This document shows, in pieces, positions 1 to 12,092 of a DNA stretch of 64,000 nucleotides. A program made the position numbers and the translations under genes. The notes under the pieces are model-generated. The model saw only the letters and a list, made by a program, of their open reading frames with translations, searched no databases and had not been told where the DNA came from. This DNA comes from Flectonema sp. DT1601 (Eukaryota; Euglenozoa; Diplonemea; Diplonemida; Diplonemidae). The stretch is from assembly GCA_964019425.1 (NCBI GenBank), contig OZ025855.1, forward strand, positions 558,001 through 622,000, in the 5' to 3' direction. Position 1 is the first letter of the stretch; each line of letters begins with the position of its first letter.

Positions 1-782
1 CAATCGAATCCTCGGTAGCAATGCGCTGCATTCTCCAAATCTTGTGATGAATAATACTAATTCCGTGTTTCACATGAATACCTTGTGAGTTAGAAAATTG
101 TATTTCGGGTTCCAAGCTGATTACTACTGCTTCCTGTTGTTGTGTCTGATATTTCCTTCCTGCTTCACTTCTTTGATAAATCGGTCGCAATGGTTGGGAG
201 GCACCCTCTTTCAAATGGTGCAAAGCTCCCCGCTGGTCGTACCGTATAGCAAGTTGATAGGGTTCTTCGGGACCTTGTCATGTTACGTATATTCCATATT
301 CCAACTTCTATGCTCAGTTGGGCTATTATGAAGTTTGGGACAACCATGCGTGATACAGTTTCTTGTTCTTCATCTTTTCTGTTGGAAAGAAGAAGAGTTC
401 TGTCTTTCCTTTTCTGTTTGGTCAGCGAGCTCAGTTCCCCGCCTGTTCTTTGTTACTGAACTGAGTGGGAGTTATGTTACGCGAGATGTATAGAACAATT
501 GAATCCTCGGTAGCAATGCGCTGCATTCTCCAAATCTTGTGATGAATAATACTAATTCCGTGTTTCACATGAATACCTTGTGAGTTAGAAAATTGTATTT
601 CGGGTTCCAAGCTGATTGATACTACTTATTGCCTTCATAACAACACGATCAACAATATGATGACACAACAAGCTACTACTTGGACAATCGCCCCTATACC
701 TATACGATGCCCGAAAGGGTAAATGGTAAACACCTCGAGTCCAGCCTGATTGTTGAAACCTTCTGCTCTGTTCGAACTGCTG
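1..782 (+). repeat. Modular satellite array, cluster 1 (runs off the left edge)
   Basis: Two copies of a roughly 121-bp module A begin at 1 and 496. The first is followed by module B-prime, giving a 495-bp period; the second by the start of module B, which is cut off near 782. The same modules recur at 19622-24125 and 30299-33140 in the same orientation. The array sits upstream of a splice-acceptor-like site at 859 and an open terminal exon, so it appears to lie inside an intron whose donor is outside the window. No transposase, reverse transcriptase or long open frame is seen. Confidence 0.85.
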
Positions 783-859
783 ATTTCTGATTCAATTTTG
801 ATGTGTAATTTGGTTCCGAAATGTGCCTTTAGAATTGTATCACTAAAATAAATAAACAG

Positions 860-1006
860 GTTCCACAATACATCACATCATCCCCGATGCTTGTGAGAGC
901 TCCTATTCAAACTGATACTGGTGATTTCATTCAGTGTTACACATTGAACATTAACACATGGAAGCCTGAAGGATGGTCACGTAATAATCGTGATCTTGCA
1001 CGTTAA
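860..1006 (+). CDS. Terminal exon of an unidentified gene (partial)
   Basis: After an AATAAACAG acceptor ending at 859, an open frame of 48 codons begins GTT CCA CAA and stops at TAA 1004-1006. The peptide is not low complexity and includes QCYTLNIN and WKPEGWSRNN, unlike the poly-Phe/poly-Lys frames nearby. The acceptor matches those at the ends of the two other repeat-filled introns (33211 and 24209). The rest of the gene lies to the left of the window, beyond the repeat array. I do not recognise the family. Because the frame is short, RNA support would decide whether it is real. Confidence 0.5.
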   Translation, partial: VPQYITSSPMLVRAPIQTDTGDFIQCYTLNINTWKPEGWSRNNRDLAR

Positions 1007-1370
1007 AGAGTAAGATGTCGTGTTTTGGGTTGCAGTTTTGCTGGGAAAGACGAAAACGCAAACAGATTGAAACCGATTTTGTGGTTTCGAAAGAATGAGC
1101 TAATTGAATGCCTGTCTGCCTGTCTTTGTGTTTAACTTCTTTCCCGGGTCTCTGGTTCGCCCTACTTTTATTCCCCTTCTCACTCCACCAAGAAAGAATA
1201 AAATTAAAAAAAAAAAATGCGATGTATGTTACCTTCCTCATTATTGATCTTAGGATCTTACCCCTCCCCGATTTCTTACTGTGATCGACAGCTGCATGGG
1301 AAAAAAAAAAAAAAAAAAAAAAATAGTAAAAAAAAATGCGGCAATATTTTTCCAGAAATGTGTCACCACT

Positions 1371-1403
<33 letters not shown>

Positions 1404-2752
1404 TGACGGTTGCAAAATAAAAGAAAAGCACTATACGGGTGTAGTTTTCTTTTTTTTTAGTTTTTATTTATTTTTTATTCACTTTTTTTATTCAGATCTT
1501 TTGTTTGGACGGACAAGTAGGAGATTTTGAAATCTAGGCTTTCTTTACCTGTCCGTTGACAAGCAAAAAAACAGAACAAAAGAAAAAAAAACAACAACTG
1601 GAGCAAGGCTCCACTTTCTACAACGTTTCCCCTGCCTGCGTGGTTCACGTGAAGTTGACGCCTGTTGCCCAGTGGAAGCAAAGTAATTGTGATTCTGATT
1701 TCTTTCTTTCAAGTATAGCACATAGCGTGCGTCATTTAATCTCTTTATTCCCTTTCGTAAACTCAACTGTGTTTTTAGCTGCTCCGTGAATATTTTCTTT
1801 TTTTTTTTTTCATACCTTCAGCATCTGCTTCTTTGCGTTTGGTAGAAGATTGCGTAGGTACATGATTTACCTTTTTTTTTTTCTTCTTCTTCTTCTTCTT
1901 TTTTTTTTTTTTGTGCAGTTGTTCCCTTAATCTAATAACCTTAATTGCCTACAGAAAAGTCCTATCTACTTTATTGGATTATTCTACATAAGTAATGCAA
2001 ACAAATAAAGTTGCTTGAAAAAAAATTAGTATCAATCTCTCTTATCCTGAGGGGAGGCGCAGTGAGGAAAATAAGAAAGAACACATAAGGGAAAAAAAAA
2101 AAAAAAAAAAAAAAAAACAAAGGGGAAAAAAAAAAAAAAAAAATGCGATAATTTTGTAAACAGTTGACTAGGTTATGTTTTTGTGCACCAACCATCATCC
2201 CGATTTTTTTTTTAATTTTTCCTGAGGAAGGTTGACCTCTCTTTATAAGAAAGAAACAAAAAGAAGTAACAGGGAGGTTGGGATGGACCACTCTGGAGGA
2301 AAAAAAATTAAAAAAAATTAAGTACCTGTTCGTTTTCAACTTGAGAAATCATGTACCAGCATCGAAATGGCCCCTCATGCGGAAAAAAAAAAAAAAAATG
2401 TAACATACGCAAAAAGAAGAACACTGCTGCTCTGTACTTTCAGAGGTACGAAAAGTCTCCCTCTAATTTGAAAAAGAAACAAAAGGGGCAAAGACGCAGT
2501 AGATAGTTAAAAAAAAAAAAAAAAAAAGTAGGGATGCCTGAAAGCACGTGAAAACTAAAAAAACAAAAAAAACAAAGTATCGTTTGTTTTGTTTTATAAA
2601 TATATAATTCTAAAACAGCCATTAGCGGGAATACCCCAACAACATGTCGGAAAGTTTATTTTATTTTGAAAAAAGGGGGATGATATTTAACATTAAGTGT
2701 CTTATGTCATTTCTTATTTATTTTTTTTTTTTCCCCCACAGAAACATTCAAA
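1007..2752. other. Non-coding spacer rich in homopolymers
   Basis: No supported gene. Long A and T runs occur near 1299-1323, 1370-1398, 1796-1810, 2090-2118 and 2126-2143, plus a TTC microsatellite near 1879-1898. The short open frames here are mostly poly-Lys or poly-Phe and are artefacts of these runs. The stretch ends in a T-rich/C-rich tract and CACAG at 2741, an acceptor-like site 11 bases before the next start codon. Confidence 0.7.
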
Positions 2753-3352
2753 ATGGACGATCTCCTCATCCCGCCGATGAATTTCGGAATGATAATGCCT
2801 AACGTATACAGATCAGGATGCCCAACTAAAGAAAATAATAAATTTTTAAAAAAATTAGAACTAAAATGTATTTTATACGTTGGAACCGAATCTCTTCCTT
2901 CAGACTACAACAAACTGAAGAGTCTAGGAATTGTAAAAGTAATGCATGTCATAGCAATGGAAGGTAACAAAGAACCCTTTGTCTCAGTATCCCCAGAAGA
3001 CATCAGCGCCGCATTAAGCATCGTGCTTGACAAGACACTTCACCCCATTTTACTACATTCGATGAAAGGTCGACATCGAGAAGGTGTTGTTGTTGGTTGT
3101 CTTCGAAAACTTCAGGGCTGGTCTCACGTGTCTATCTGTGAAGAGTATGATCGTTTTTGCGGTCGGTATAAAGCTCAACCCGTTGATAAAAGGTATATAG
3201 AAGTGTATCAACCCAGAATTAAATATCGAAGGGGAACCCTCCCTGATTGCTGGAATACTTCTTACTACCGAGAATCTTATACCTTAATAGACCACGATGA
3301 TAAATCTACTAAGGAGACTGAAGAACCTAAAGATGAAATACAACTAACATAG
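2753..3352 (+). CDS. SIW14/Oca-family dual-specificity phosphatase homologue, probably inactive
   Basis: A 199-residue protein of the SIW14/Oca cysteine-phosphatase family (PFA-DSP). The N-terminal block (PPMNFGMI, NVYRSGCP) matches the family opening. The P-loop region reads LLHSMKGRHREG at about residues 101-112, where active members have HC-x5-R. The Arg (109) and basic P-loop are kept, but the catalytic Cys is Ser (residue 103). In yeast the active member Siw14 removes a phosphate from inositol pyrophosphates, and some Oca paralogues are thought to be non-catalytic. By inference this is a pseudophosphatase that may bind such ligands or act as a scaffold. The start is the first ATG after a polypyrimidine-CACAG at 2741. 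The gene appears intronless; an AATAAA lies just after the stop. The C-terminal 40 residues are acidic and unconserved. Confidence 0.85.
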   Translation: MDDLLIPPMNFGMIMPNVYRSGCPTKENNKFLKKLELKCILYVGTESLPSDYNKLKSLGIVKVMHVIAMEGNKEPFVSVSPEDISAALSIVLDKTLHPILLHSMKGRHREGVVVGCLRKLQGWSHVSICEEYDRFCGRYKAQPVDKRYIEVYQPRIKYRRGTLPDCWNTSYYRESYTLIDHDDKSTKETEEPKDEIQLT

Positions 3353-3518
3353 CGTTATTAAATAAATCTGGACATTTTATTGATGTTTTTATTGACTTAT
3401 ACTTTCATAAGCCTTGACTGTTCTCTTTAAATTTATTGTCGTTTTATTATAGAGTGATTTATATATTTCTTTTTTTTTTTTTAAATTCATCTTATTTTGT
3501 TAGTAAGGTAAGTCAGGG

Positions 3519-5100
3519 ATGCAGCTCCAGGCTGTGTCTGATGACGATTTTGAAAATAACAACAATGAGCTCGAGATTCAATCAAACGAACCAACAGCAC
3601 CGGAAGTTGGAACGAAAGTAAGAGCGTTATCTACTAGCACTGTGACGAAAGGAGCTGTTGGGTCATTTGTTGGTGTTGTTACGTATGCAGGGAGAATGAT
3701 GTGGCATGTTAATTTTCCAGCACACTCATCGTGGATGGGAGCACCAGATGACCTCGAGATCGTTTCTAGTATCGATCTTGACAGTGAGGACGACAACACA
3801 ACTGTTTGCTTTCACTGTTTTAGAGTTCCTGTCATTGGTAAGGCTTATATAGTATTTAATGGAAAATGTATGTTAGGACCAGACTATCCAAAGTGCTCAA
3901 TGTCTGCTACGCTTATTATTGTTTTGTCAGGACTGTTTTTGTCGACAGCAACTGCAACGGAAGCAGTTTTTGTGTTTTTATTTTCTACCATTTCGTTAAT
4001 ATTCCTGGGGATAACCGGATCCATGGATCCAGGTGTTGTACTTCGAGGACAAGGCGCTGCTGTTGGTACTTGGTGCAGCAGGTGCTCTCACACAAAACCG
4101 TTCAGAGCAGGCCATTGTGCCTACTGCGATAATTGTGTTGAGCGCTTCGATCATCATTGCCCGTGGATTGGTACTTGTATTGGAGGTAGAAATTATCCTT
4201 TTTTTTTTGGATTTATAACAACCGTCTCTGGAGTATCACTCGCTGTAACAGTACTCTCGGTATTAAAGATTCGCTCATACATGAATACTGTGATAGAAGT
4301 AGCACACTCACCGTCTTCATTCAACACAACCGTAGCAGAAACCCCCCTGTCTGATGATAGTCTCTCAAATGTGAGTGAATTGTTAAATATGACTACTACA
4401 CATCCAAGTCTATCAAAAGCATTGTTATCAAACCCGATATCTGTTGGGTTGATTGCTACGAGTTTTATTATATTTTTGTTGGTTTTTGGTCTTCTGTGTT
4501 TTCATTGTTATTTGTTGGCTTTTAACATAACAACTTACGAGTTCATAAAGCAATCATATAGCGAAAAAGAGAATCCACACAACGTGGGGTGTCTTCGCAA
4601 TTGGTATAGTGTTTTGTTTGGACAAAGAATGCCCAGTAAGGTGTGTTTTGATGTGTTCTTATGATTATTGTGTTGTAAGAAGTTTTGAAATTAAAAAGCA
4701 CAAACAAACAGGTAACCTCTTCTCTCTTCCGCTTCGGAAAGTATGCTGGTATAGATGTCGAAATGTCTAATTATAATTCAGACGAAGAAGGTATGACTCA
4801 GTCAACGTAAAACAATTTATTTTTCATCTCGAAGACATGTTTTACGAGCGAAAGAGGATTGTGGCAGCGTAACGTTAACACCCTTACTTTATAGGCTTGT
4901 TTCCGGTTGCGCACAAACAAAAACAAAGTGTGAGAATTATTTAGTGAGGTGCCGATTCTTTTTTTTAATCACATCACAGTTAATAAAAAAAAACAACAAT
5001 ACTAGATTTCAGTGGTAATAACATTGCCTACAGCCAAGGAAGTAATGGCAGCAGTGAACAGTCTCTTCCAGAGTCTGATTCTGAAGCAGGACATGCTTAA
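3519..5100 (+). CDS. DHHC-type protein S-palmitoyltransferase
   Basis: An integral membrane enzyme that transfers palmitate to protein cysteines. Three exons are inferred: 3519-4640, 4712-4790 and 5006-5100 (introns 4641-4711 and 4791-5005), giving 431 residues. Residues about 90-165 hold the pre-TM segment (GKCMLGPDY) and two hydrophobic helices. The zinc-binding Cys-rich domain follows, ending in the catalytic DHHC (211-214, context FDHHCPWIG). Two more helices come next, then a TTxE motif (338-341). A short basic/acidic tail ending SEAGHA is encoded by the last two exons. The N-terminal 85 residues form an extra soluble segment (GTKVRAL, WHVNFP) that may be a small beta domain. The last junction was chosen because GAA-G joined to AT-TTC keeps an acidic Ser-rich frame open; an alternative stop at 4810 exists if the second intron is retained. 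That intron contains a dispersed 97-bp repeat. Confidence 0.82.
4871..4967 (+). repeat. Dispersed 97-bp repeat, copy 1 (inside an intron)
   Basis: This segment begins AACGTTAACACC and ends GGTGCCGATTC followed by a T run. It matches 11949-12047 with only a handful of differences. It occupies the middle of the inferred 215-bp intron of the DHHC gene. The terminal T run resembles an RNA polymerase III terminator, so it may be a small RNA gene or a short mobile element. No target-site duplication is obvious. Confidence 0.75.
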
Positions 5101-5670
5101 AAGAAGGAAACATAGATCGATGACGCATTATCGCTTTTATGTTAACTTATTGATGAATTTTCATCATTTGGTTTACTGAGAAGCTCTACTGCCTGGAACG
5201 AATCCGTAAAGAGATTTGTCCTCGATGGTTCTAATGCACTAGCACAAGGCCGGGTGTAATGAAACCATAAGACATAGTCTGGAAAAAAACAGCAGTACTC
5301 TTTTTATCCTTTTACATAATAACGTCATGATCACTTGCACACATCATGAATAGATTTTGTTCCCTTTTTTTGAGTAAATATATTATTATTAATAATATTT
5401 AGCATTTTTCTGTTATTGTTATTGTTTTGGTTTTTTTTTTTTTTTTTTACAAAAAAAAAAAAAATGAAATAAATAATAATAATAAAAGAGAGTCGGGGGG
5501 AAAAAAAAAAAAAAAGATTGTTTTCAGATTTACGTGGACGCGAATTGTAACCTTAAAGGAGTTCTTTTATTTTAGGGTGATCGGATTTCTGTTGGCGTTG
5601 AGATCACGTGGCTGTTTATATTACTTCTCAGAATTGCTTGCTAAAAATTATTTTGTATTTTTATATTTCT
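5101..5670. other. Spacer without a supported gene
   Basis: AT-rich sequence with poly(A)/poly(T) tracts near 5432-5463 and 5501-5515. No coding signal is seen before the partial duplication of the next gene's 5' end. Confidence 0.6.
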
Positions 5671-5894
5671 GTTTATTTGTTATCAATTTATTATTTTTAT
5701 CAGATTATTACATACACATGGGTATGGAATCGCTTTGTTTCGCAGACGAGCCTCCAGCTTTGATTGAAGGTAGCTTATCAAGTGGTTCAGCTACTCAACA
5801 CTACCACTTGTTGCAAAAACGTGTTGTGTGTGTTCGTAAAGGGTTTTCTGATTTCCGATTAGAAGCGCCAAGCCCTATGCAAGTGATTCTTTAA
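5671..5894 (+). pseudogene. Truncated duplicate of the 5' end of the PSP1-domain gene
   Basis: Positions 5671-5792 match 5960-6081 at a constant offset of 289 bases. The match covers the T-rich leader, an AG acceptor-like site and the first 25 codons (shared ADEPPALIEGSLSSGS). Past that point similarity fades, with only a weak echo (CAACACTACCA) of the real gene. The copied ATG at 5718 stays open for 58 codons to 5894, ending in unrelated sequence. It is either a decayed partial duplication or a very short expressed product. The duplicated leader and start context is worth noting because it carries its own acceptor-like AG (5702-5703). Confidence 0.7.
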
Positions 5895-6006
5895 CCCTCC
5901 ATTATACTTCACCCTCAGGAATTACCGAACAAAATCAAAGGATCAATTATATTTTTGTTGTTTATTTGTTATCAATTTATTAATTTTATAAGATTATTAC
6001 ATACAC

Positions 6007-6600
6007 ATGGATATGGAATCACATAGTTTCGCAGACGAACCTCCAGCTTTGATTGAAGGGAGTTTATCAAGTGGTTCAGCTCCACCTTCACCACCAACAC
6101 TACCAATTGACATTGAACGTTATGTTCTAAAGATTGAGTTTAAATACGGAAGTAGAGCTGACTATGCTAGTGAAGAAGATCATGCTGTCGGAGAATATGT
6201 AATTGTTGAAGGTGATCGGGGGATAGACTTGGGTCTAGTAGTCGATAGTTCATTAGTTTATAATAGAAAACTCACAGGAACTATGGTAACGCGAACAGCG
6301 ACACCAGATGAGTTGGATCGGTGGAAGTCATGTCACGCATCTGAGCAGGATGCTCTTCGTTTTGTTAGAAATCTTGTTGAAAAACATCGAATTCCAATAA
6401 CAGTGCATGGAGCAGAGTATCAGTTTGATCGAAAAAAATTAACTTTCCACTATTCAACCGAAGCTGACCATCCGGAATTTAAATCTCTTTTACGAGGTTG
6501 TTATCGAGCATTTAAGTGTAGGATTTGGATGAATAATTGTAGACCAAAAGAGAACAGTCCGGGAGTATTCCAACCATCATTCAGAGAAGACGTAGAATGA
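6007..6600 (+). CDS. PSP1 C-terminal domain protein
   Basis: A 197-residue protein. Residues about 37-190 match the PSP1 C-terminal conserved region: EFKYGSRADY, then VGEYVIVEGDRGIDLG, and a C-terminal block with EYQFDRKKLTFHY and ADHPEFKSLL. The domain occurs in yeast Psp1, bacterial YaaT/RicT-like proteins and kinetoplastid RNA-binding proteins; roles in RNA metabolism have been reported, but the activity here is unknown. The first 36 residues are acidic then Pro/Ser-rich and likely disordered. The start ATG is 14 bases after an AG (5991-5992); an upstream partial copy has the same spacing. No intron is needed. Confidence 0.85.
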   Translation: MDMESHSFADEPPALIEGSLSSGSAPPSPPTLPIDIERYVLKIEFKYGSRADYASEEDHAVGEYVIVEGDRGIDLGLVVDSSLVYNRKLTGTMVTRTATPDELDRWKSCHASEQDALRFVRNLVEKHRIPITVHGAEYQFDRKKLTFHYSTEADHPEFKSLLRGCYRAFKCRIWMNNCRPKENSPGVFQPSFREDVE

Positions 6601-9280
6601 ATTGTATCACAATATTGGTAGTCATTTACATGTCATTTTAAGGCTGTTCGATTATCTGGAAAAAATATTTTGCAGATCCGTTCTTAAATCATGTTGTAGT
6701 TGTAACTCAAGAGTTACAGCTACTTTAGTGTTGCGTCTAATTAACCATCCGAATGGTATTTGTATGTGTATGTTATAAACACCGAAAAAAAAAAAAAAAC
6801 TAAAAAAAGCATTATTATTGTTTTTTTTTTGTCGTTTTTTTTTTTTTTTTTTTTTTTTATGATTATTTGAATTTATTTTTTTTTGCTCTATTATGAAATT
6901 TTTATGTCGCTTTTTTTTTTTTTACATATCAAGTTAATTTCTCCCCCCGAAAAAAAAAAAAAAAAACGATAATATTTTTTTTTTTTCCTTAGCCGTTCAT
7001 GTGGTCTGATCTCGTCAAGTGAAAATAAGGTGACGATTAGGATAATCATACCAAATTGTTCTGTTTTGGGGAAAAAAAAAAAAAAAAAGAGTTAAGAAAA
7101 AAAAAAATTAAAAACAAAGTGTAACCTCACTAATGGATAATTTTAATTAAGTGAAGTAGATATTCGTTTTATTACTACTATTATTTTATAAACATTTATA
7201 TATATATTTCTTTTTTTTTGAAACTTATTATTATTATCCAAAATTCCCTACTGGAAGGATTCTGATACACCAACACAACATATTATTTTTGTGTCTACAA
7301 TACGGGGGAAAGTGATCCCTACTAGTCTTTCCACTGTGCAGCCGGATTACGTTTTCTTTTTTTTTTTTTTTGCACCCGACGAAGTCGGAGGAGAAACTAT
7401 TCAGATTAAGAGCCGTTTATTTATGTCAAAAAAAGTTATCTATTTTCCCAGCGCGCTGTCAGTAATACTGTCTGTGATCAACAAAAAAAAAAAAAAAAAA
7501 AAAAAAAGAAAAGAAACTATAAGGCCTGATTCTGAATGATTTTTTCTTTATTCTTTAAATTTTCTTTTTCGTGTGTTTTTACCACGAGTATTGTTTTTAG
7601 CTGTTTTTTTTTTTTTTTTTTTTTTTTTTATTTAATATATGGGACGCGTATTCGTAGTGGCTCACACAATATAAAAATGGTGACCCTTGTAGTATTTGGG
7701 TCTTTATTTGATACGTTGCTGTGAAAGACATCATTTGCTTAACATATCAACCCAGATATCACCATTGCATTATGTACTTCGAATCCATTGTCTTCAAATT
7801 GGTTTTTTTTTGTTGTTTTTTTTTTTTTTATTCTTCATTTTTTCTTCTGATTATTCTCAGTTTTCGAAAAAATTAGAAAAAAAAAAAATAACAACTTTTT
7901 TTTTTTTTTTTTTTTTTTGGTGGTGACTCTTAGTCTTGAAAATTATTGAGAGGACTTAGTGAAATTGTTTACTGAAAATACGTCTCTTGTATTTTCAAAA
8001 AAAAAAAAAATAATAAAAAATAAAAAAAGAATCATTGTCTCCCTCAGACTCACCACCTATCCCATTAAAACACAGCATCAAAAAATGAGTGATTTGTAGC
8101 CTTTATTTTATCGATTTATCGTTTTTTTTTTGTTTTCTTGTTTTGTTTGGTACTTGTATTCACATTAGCGATGTAGTAACCTTAGTTGTCAAAAAAAAAA
8201 AAAAAAAAGAAAAAGAAAAAAAAAGAGTTGCTAACGTACAATGCCTGTGTGTGCCTGTGTGTAATGATCATGTCTTTTAAGTGCGAAGAATCAGCTGCCG
8301 TTCTCCATTTCACTTAATGAGTAGTAAACCGACGATGAGTTTATTGGTGTTTTATTGTTGGCAGTGCCCTTCGCCACCCAAGTCAAACTCCCCATCCGGT
8401 TGTCCTGAGAGGGCTTCAAAATTACCAAATTCTTGTTTTAACCAAAAAAAAAAAAAAAAAAAAAAAAAGAAAAAATTAAAAAAAAAAATGAAAAAATAAA
8501 AAAATCAGCTGTCGTCCCCCCAATCACTGAAAAAGTAACACTACGAATAAGGGTTGTGATATTCATTGTTGGCGGGACTAAGAGTGGAGTGTAGCATTTA
8601 AACTGTCTCATTTTTTTTTGATCAGTTTTATTTTTTATTTTTATACTTTAAGTTGTCACTTTGGACTGCTTTGGAACTTCGATTTCTATTAGAATTAAAA
8701 AAAAAAGGAAACAACGAATCAGGCCAACTTCATAAAATACTCTTTTTCGCAAGAGTTAAAAAGAATTGTTGGCAGTGTCTGTAAGCCTCCTTTAACTTTC
8801 ACGGATTCGTGCACGAACATAACATCCCTATTGTTATGATCACGATTTTCTGTAGAGTATATAAGTTAAAGTCAATTTTTTTTTTTAATTATTATATTCT
8901 TTTTTTTTTTTTGTACTACTAATGGAACTTCAAAAAAAAAAAAAAAAAAAAAAGGGAAAAAAATATAATTTGTTTTTTTTTTTGAATCTTTTCGAAGTCA
9001 GAAGAACTACTACTTCCGATGTGAATAAACAGTATCCACTGCATTGTGTTGCCATCTGTAGGCAAAGTAAGACAGGCAAAAACCAGTTTCCTCGAATATA
9101 ACAATTATGCCCCACGTTTTTCTTTTCCTTTTTGCACTCAACGTAAATGGTGTAGAGTATGGACATTAAAAAAGAATTTCGGGAGCAGAATGTTAAGTCA
9201 GCTTCACTCCCCTCGCCCCAATTATTGTTATTCTCTCCCGCCCGCCCCAAATTATTTTTATTCTCTCTCCTCCCAAAAGG

Positions 9281-9314
<34 letters not shown>

Positions 9315-12061
9315 AAAGAAAGAAAAAACCATTTTTTTTTAATAATGGTTTATGAACACTTGCTGCAACTAGTTAGCTTTAGTGAAAGCAAGGTTCTCTC
9401 TTGATTTTCTTTTTTTTTTCTTGTTTTTTTTTTTTTTTCTTGTTGTTGTTGTTGTTGCCAACACCACAGCTCCAATCTCGCGATAGCAATCATCTGTGCG
9501 TTCATCCCTGCAGAGGGAAGTACAGATAGATCTATATAGTTGTTATTTGGGTGGAACTAACATTTCCCCTTCGAATGCGGGAGAATCAGCTTTTTCAAAG
9601 AAAAATAAAAAGAAAAAAATATATACATAGGTCTTTCGTGACTTAGACATTATAGAAAAAGAATAAGTTATTGAAAAAGCTGCATTGTCATCGTTTGTAT
9701 GAAAATTTGTTTGCCTTCATGTCATCTAGTCAAAGTCTCGTTTCATACCCCCCGGCTTTTTATGAGTTTGGGAAAATCCCTAACTCCGCACAAGGTTTTT
9801 TTTTCAAAATTCCGTATTTCAACACAAAGTTTGAAAAACTCTCCAGCTCCACACCAAAATTATATTTTCAACCGGCCTCCGAGGTTTCCATAATTCACAG
9901 ACAAGTTGGGCTATGCTTCAGGTCCTGATAGTGTTCTCAGCCTCTGGAAGTTTTACTGAGTATGGTATATGTGCAGGGCTGGGTCACTTTAGACAACTAC
10001 TGTCCTTTTGCATGTCATACTCCCGAGTCTCAGGGTCAAGACACCTTCAAGTTACAGACAGCCTGGTGGCAATCGAAATTCCTGTTGCCGACCAGCAAAG
10101 TATCTAACTTATGCAGTCAAGTTGTCCTACGAATTTTTGCATTTGATTGAATTTGTGTTGTTTTTTTTTTAATTGACTGATAATCATTATTACTAATGCA
10201 TCCTCGACCGTTGGTATTATTGTTGTTTATTCATTACTATGAATTCATAGATTTGTGTGCTGAATGGGAAAGTAAAACGGGGCACGAAGCTCTTGTACTG
10301 CCTTCAAAATCCTCAGCAATACCGAACACAAAAGGCTGATGGTTTTTTTTTGAAAAACCCTGTGTTGAAATTAGTGAGCTTTGTGCGGAATTGGAAGTTT
10401 TCCCTTTGAGTTTTTTTTTTTTTTTTTCATAGTTTTTTTTGTGAATTAACACAGGAAATTAAAAATAAAAAATGAGGAAGAAAATTGAATATTTTTTTTT
10501 TTTTTTTGAGAAATTATTACCAGAACATTAAAAAGCAACCAGTCTCTTGGGTATTTTTGTAACTTTCTTAAGTTTTCCGTGTAACTGTTTCTTTCCTACT
10601 TTTGGTAGCAAGTACATAAAAGTATAATATTGTTTTTTTTATTTCACCCCCCCCACCTGAAGTTCCCTTTGAAATTGAACAAAACTACTGTCAGAACAAA
10701 AAAAAAAAAAAAAGAAAAGAAATTAATATAAAAATAATGCAATTTAGCAGTGCCATAAACCCACTTCAGCTTAGCCCTCGCAGTTGATGTAGCTTGCAGT
10801 TTTGTACATAAACAAAAGTGTTAACGCAGTACTTCAGATTACAGCTGTGTATCATGAGTTTTTTTTTTTTGTTTTTGGTTTTGTTAAAAAGCCATTTTTC
10901 GTATCTTTCTTTGTTGGCTTGTTAAATTGTATGTTGGCTCTCTCAAAGAACCTTCTAATACTTTTAGAAGGCAGTTTGGATTTTTGTGTGTTTTATTCCC
11001 TCGCGAATTACTTGATTTTCATATTCCCATTTTTTTTCCTCACCCACTTCCCAACCCCCACTTTATTCTTTACAACGCCTTTCTTATATCGCTAGTATCT
11101 TGTTCTTTTAGCTCCCATGCCCTTTCCTTTGGATTCGCTAAGTGACGAACGCGACTTAATCGATGCATCTAATCAGGTTATGTTGGTCAGACTACTGTTT
11201 TAGCTGGTTTTTTTTTTTTTTTTTTTTTGTTGTTGTTGTTGTTGTTTGTGTGGCTCTCTTACGTAAAATAAATAATAAAAATAAATAAATAGCTTATTTA
11301 TTTTTTCATTTTTTTTTTTTTTTTTTTTTTAATTGTTGTGATTTGGTGTGAAATGTGCTTCTTTCCTCGTTCGGATTTTCTTTCACTCTTACATGGACAT
11401 TCTCGAAAAAAAAAAAAAAAAAAATGAAAATAAAATAAAAATATTTTAGGTATCTGTTGTTAGTGTCACGTTTTCGTCGCCACCGACTTTTTTTTTTTTT
11501 TGCTCGAAAATACTATCCAAAAAATTCAAATTCGGTTCCTGATAGGAATGCACAGCTTACAAGGCAAAAGTTTCCTTTACGATTAGAACAAGAAATGAAA
11601 TTTTGAAACAAGTGGGCCGTTAGGGGGTGCCCCAGTACCGGAATTGGATTTTTTTGGATAGTATTTTTTCATGGAGTGGGCTCGGATTGGGTCCACAGGA
11701 TAGCCTTGCAGAAATTGCGGGGGGGTATTTTCTACAAGTCTTCATTATGTTTTTATAATTATGTAGTAGTAACTTTAGCATTTCAAACGACCTTAATTAA
11801 TAAATTCGTGCAGTATGACGTAGCCTATTCTTTTGTTGCTTTTTCCCCGTTGGTTGTTGTTCTTCTTCATTGAGGTTTTCTGTTGGGGATCTTGTTTACA
11901 GTGGCAGCAACTACTGTTTTTTTTTCTATCTCGAATACTTATTTTGCAAACGTTAACACCTTTACTTTATAGGCTTGTTTCCGGTTGCGCGTAAACAAGC
12001 AACAAAAGTGTGGGAATTATTTAGTGAGGTGCCGATTCTTTTTTTTTCTTCTGATTATTTG

Positions 12062-12092
<31 letters not shown>

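Noticed and set aside
9750-10400. Apparent inverted similarity between about 9770-9845 and 10325-10400 (CCGCACAA and AACACA stretches)
   Set aside because: Only short words match between T-rich segments; it does not hold as a continuous inverted repeat by eye.
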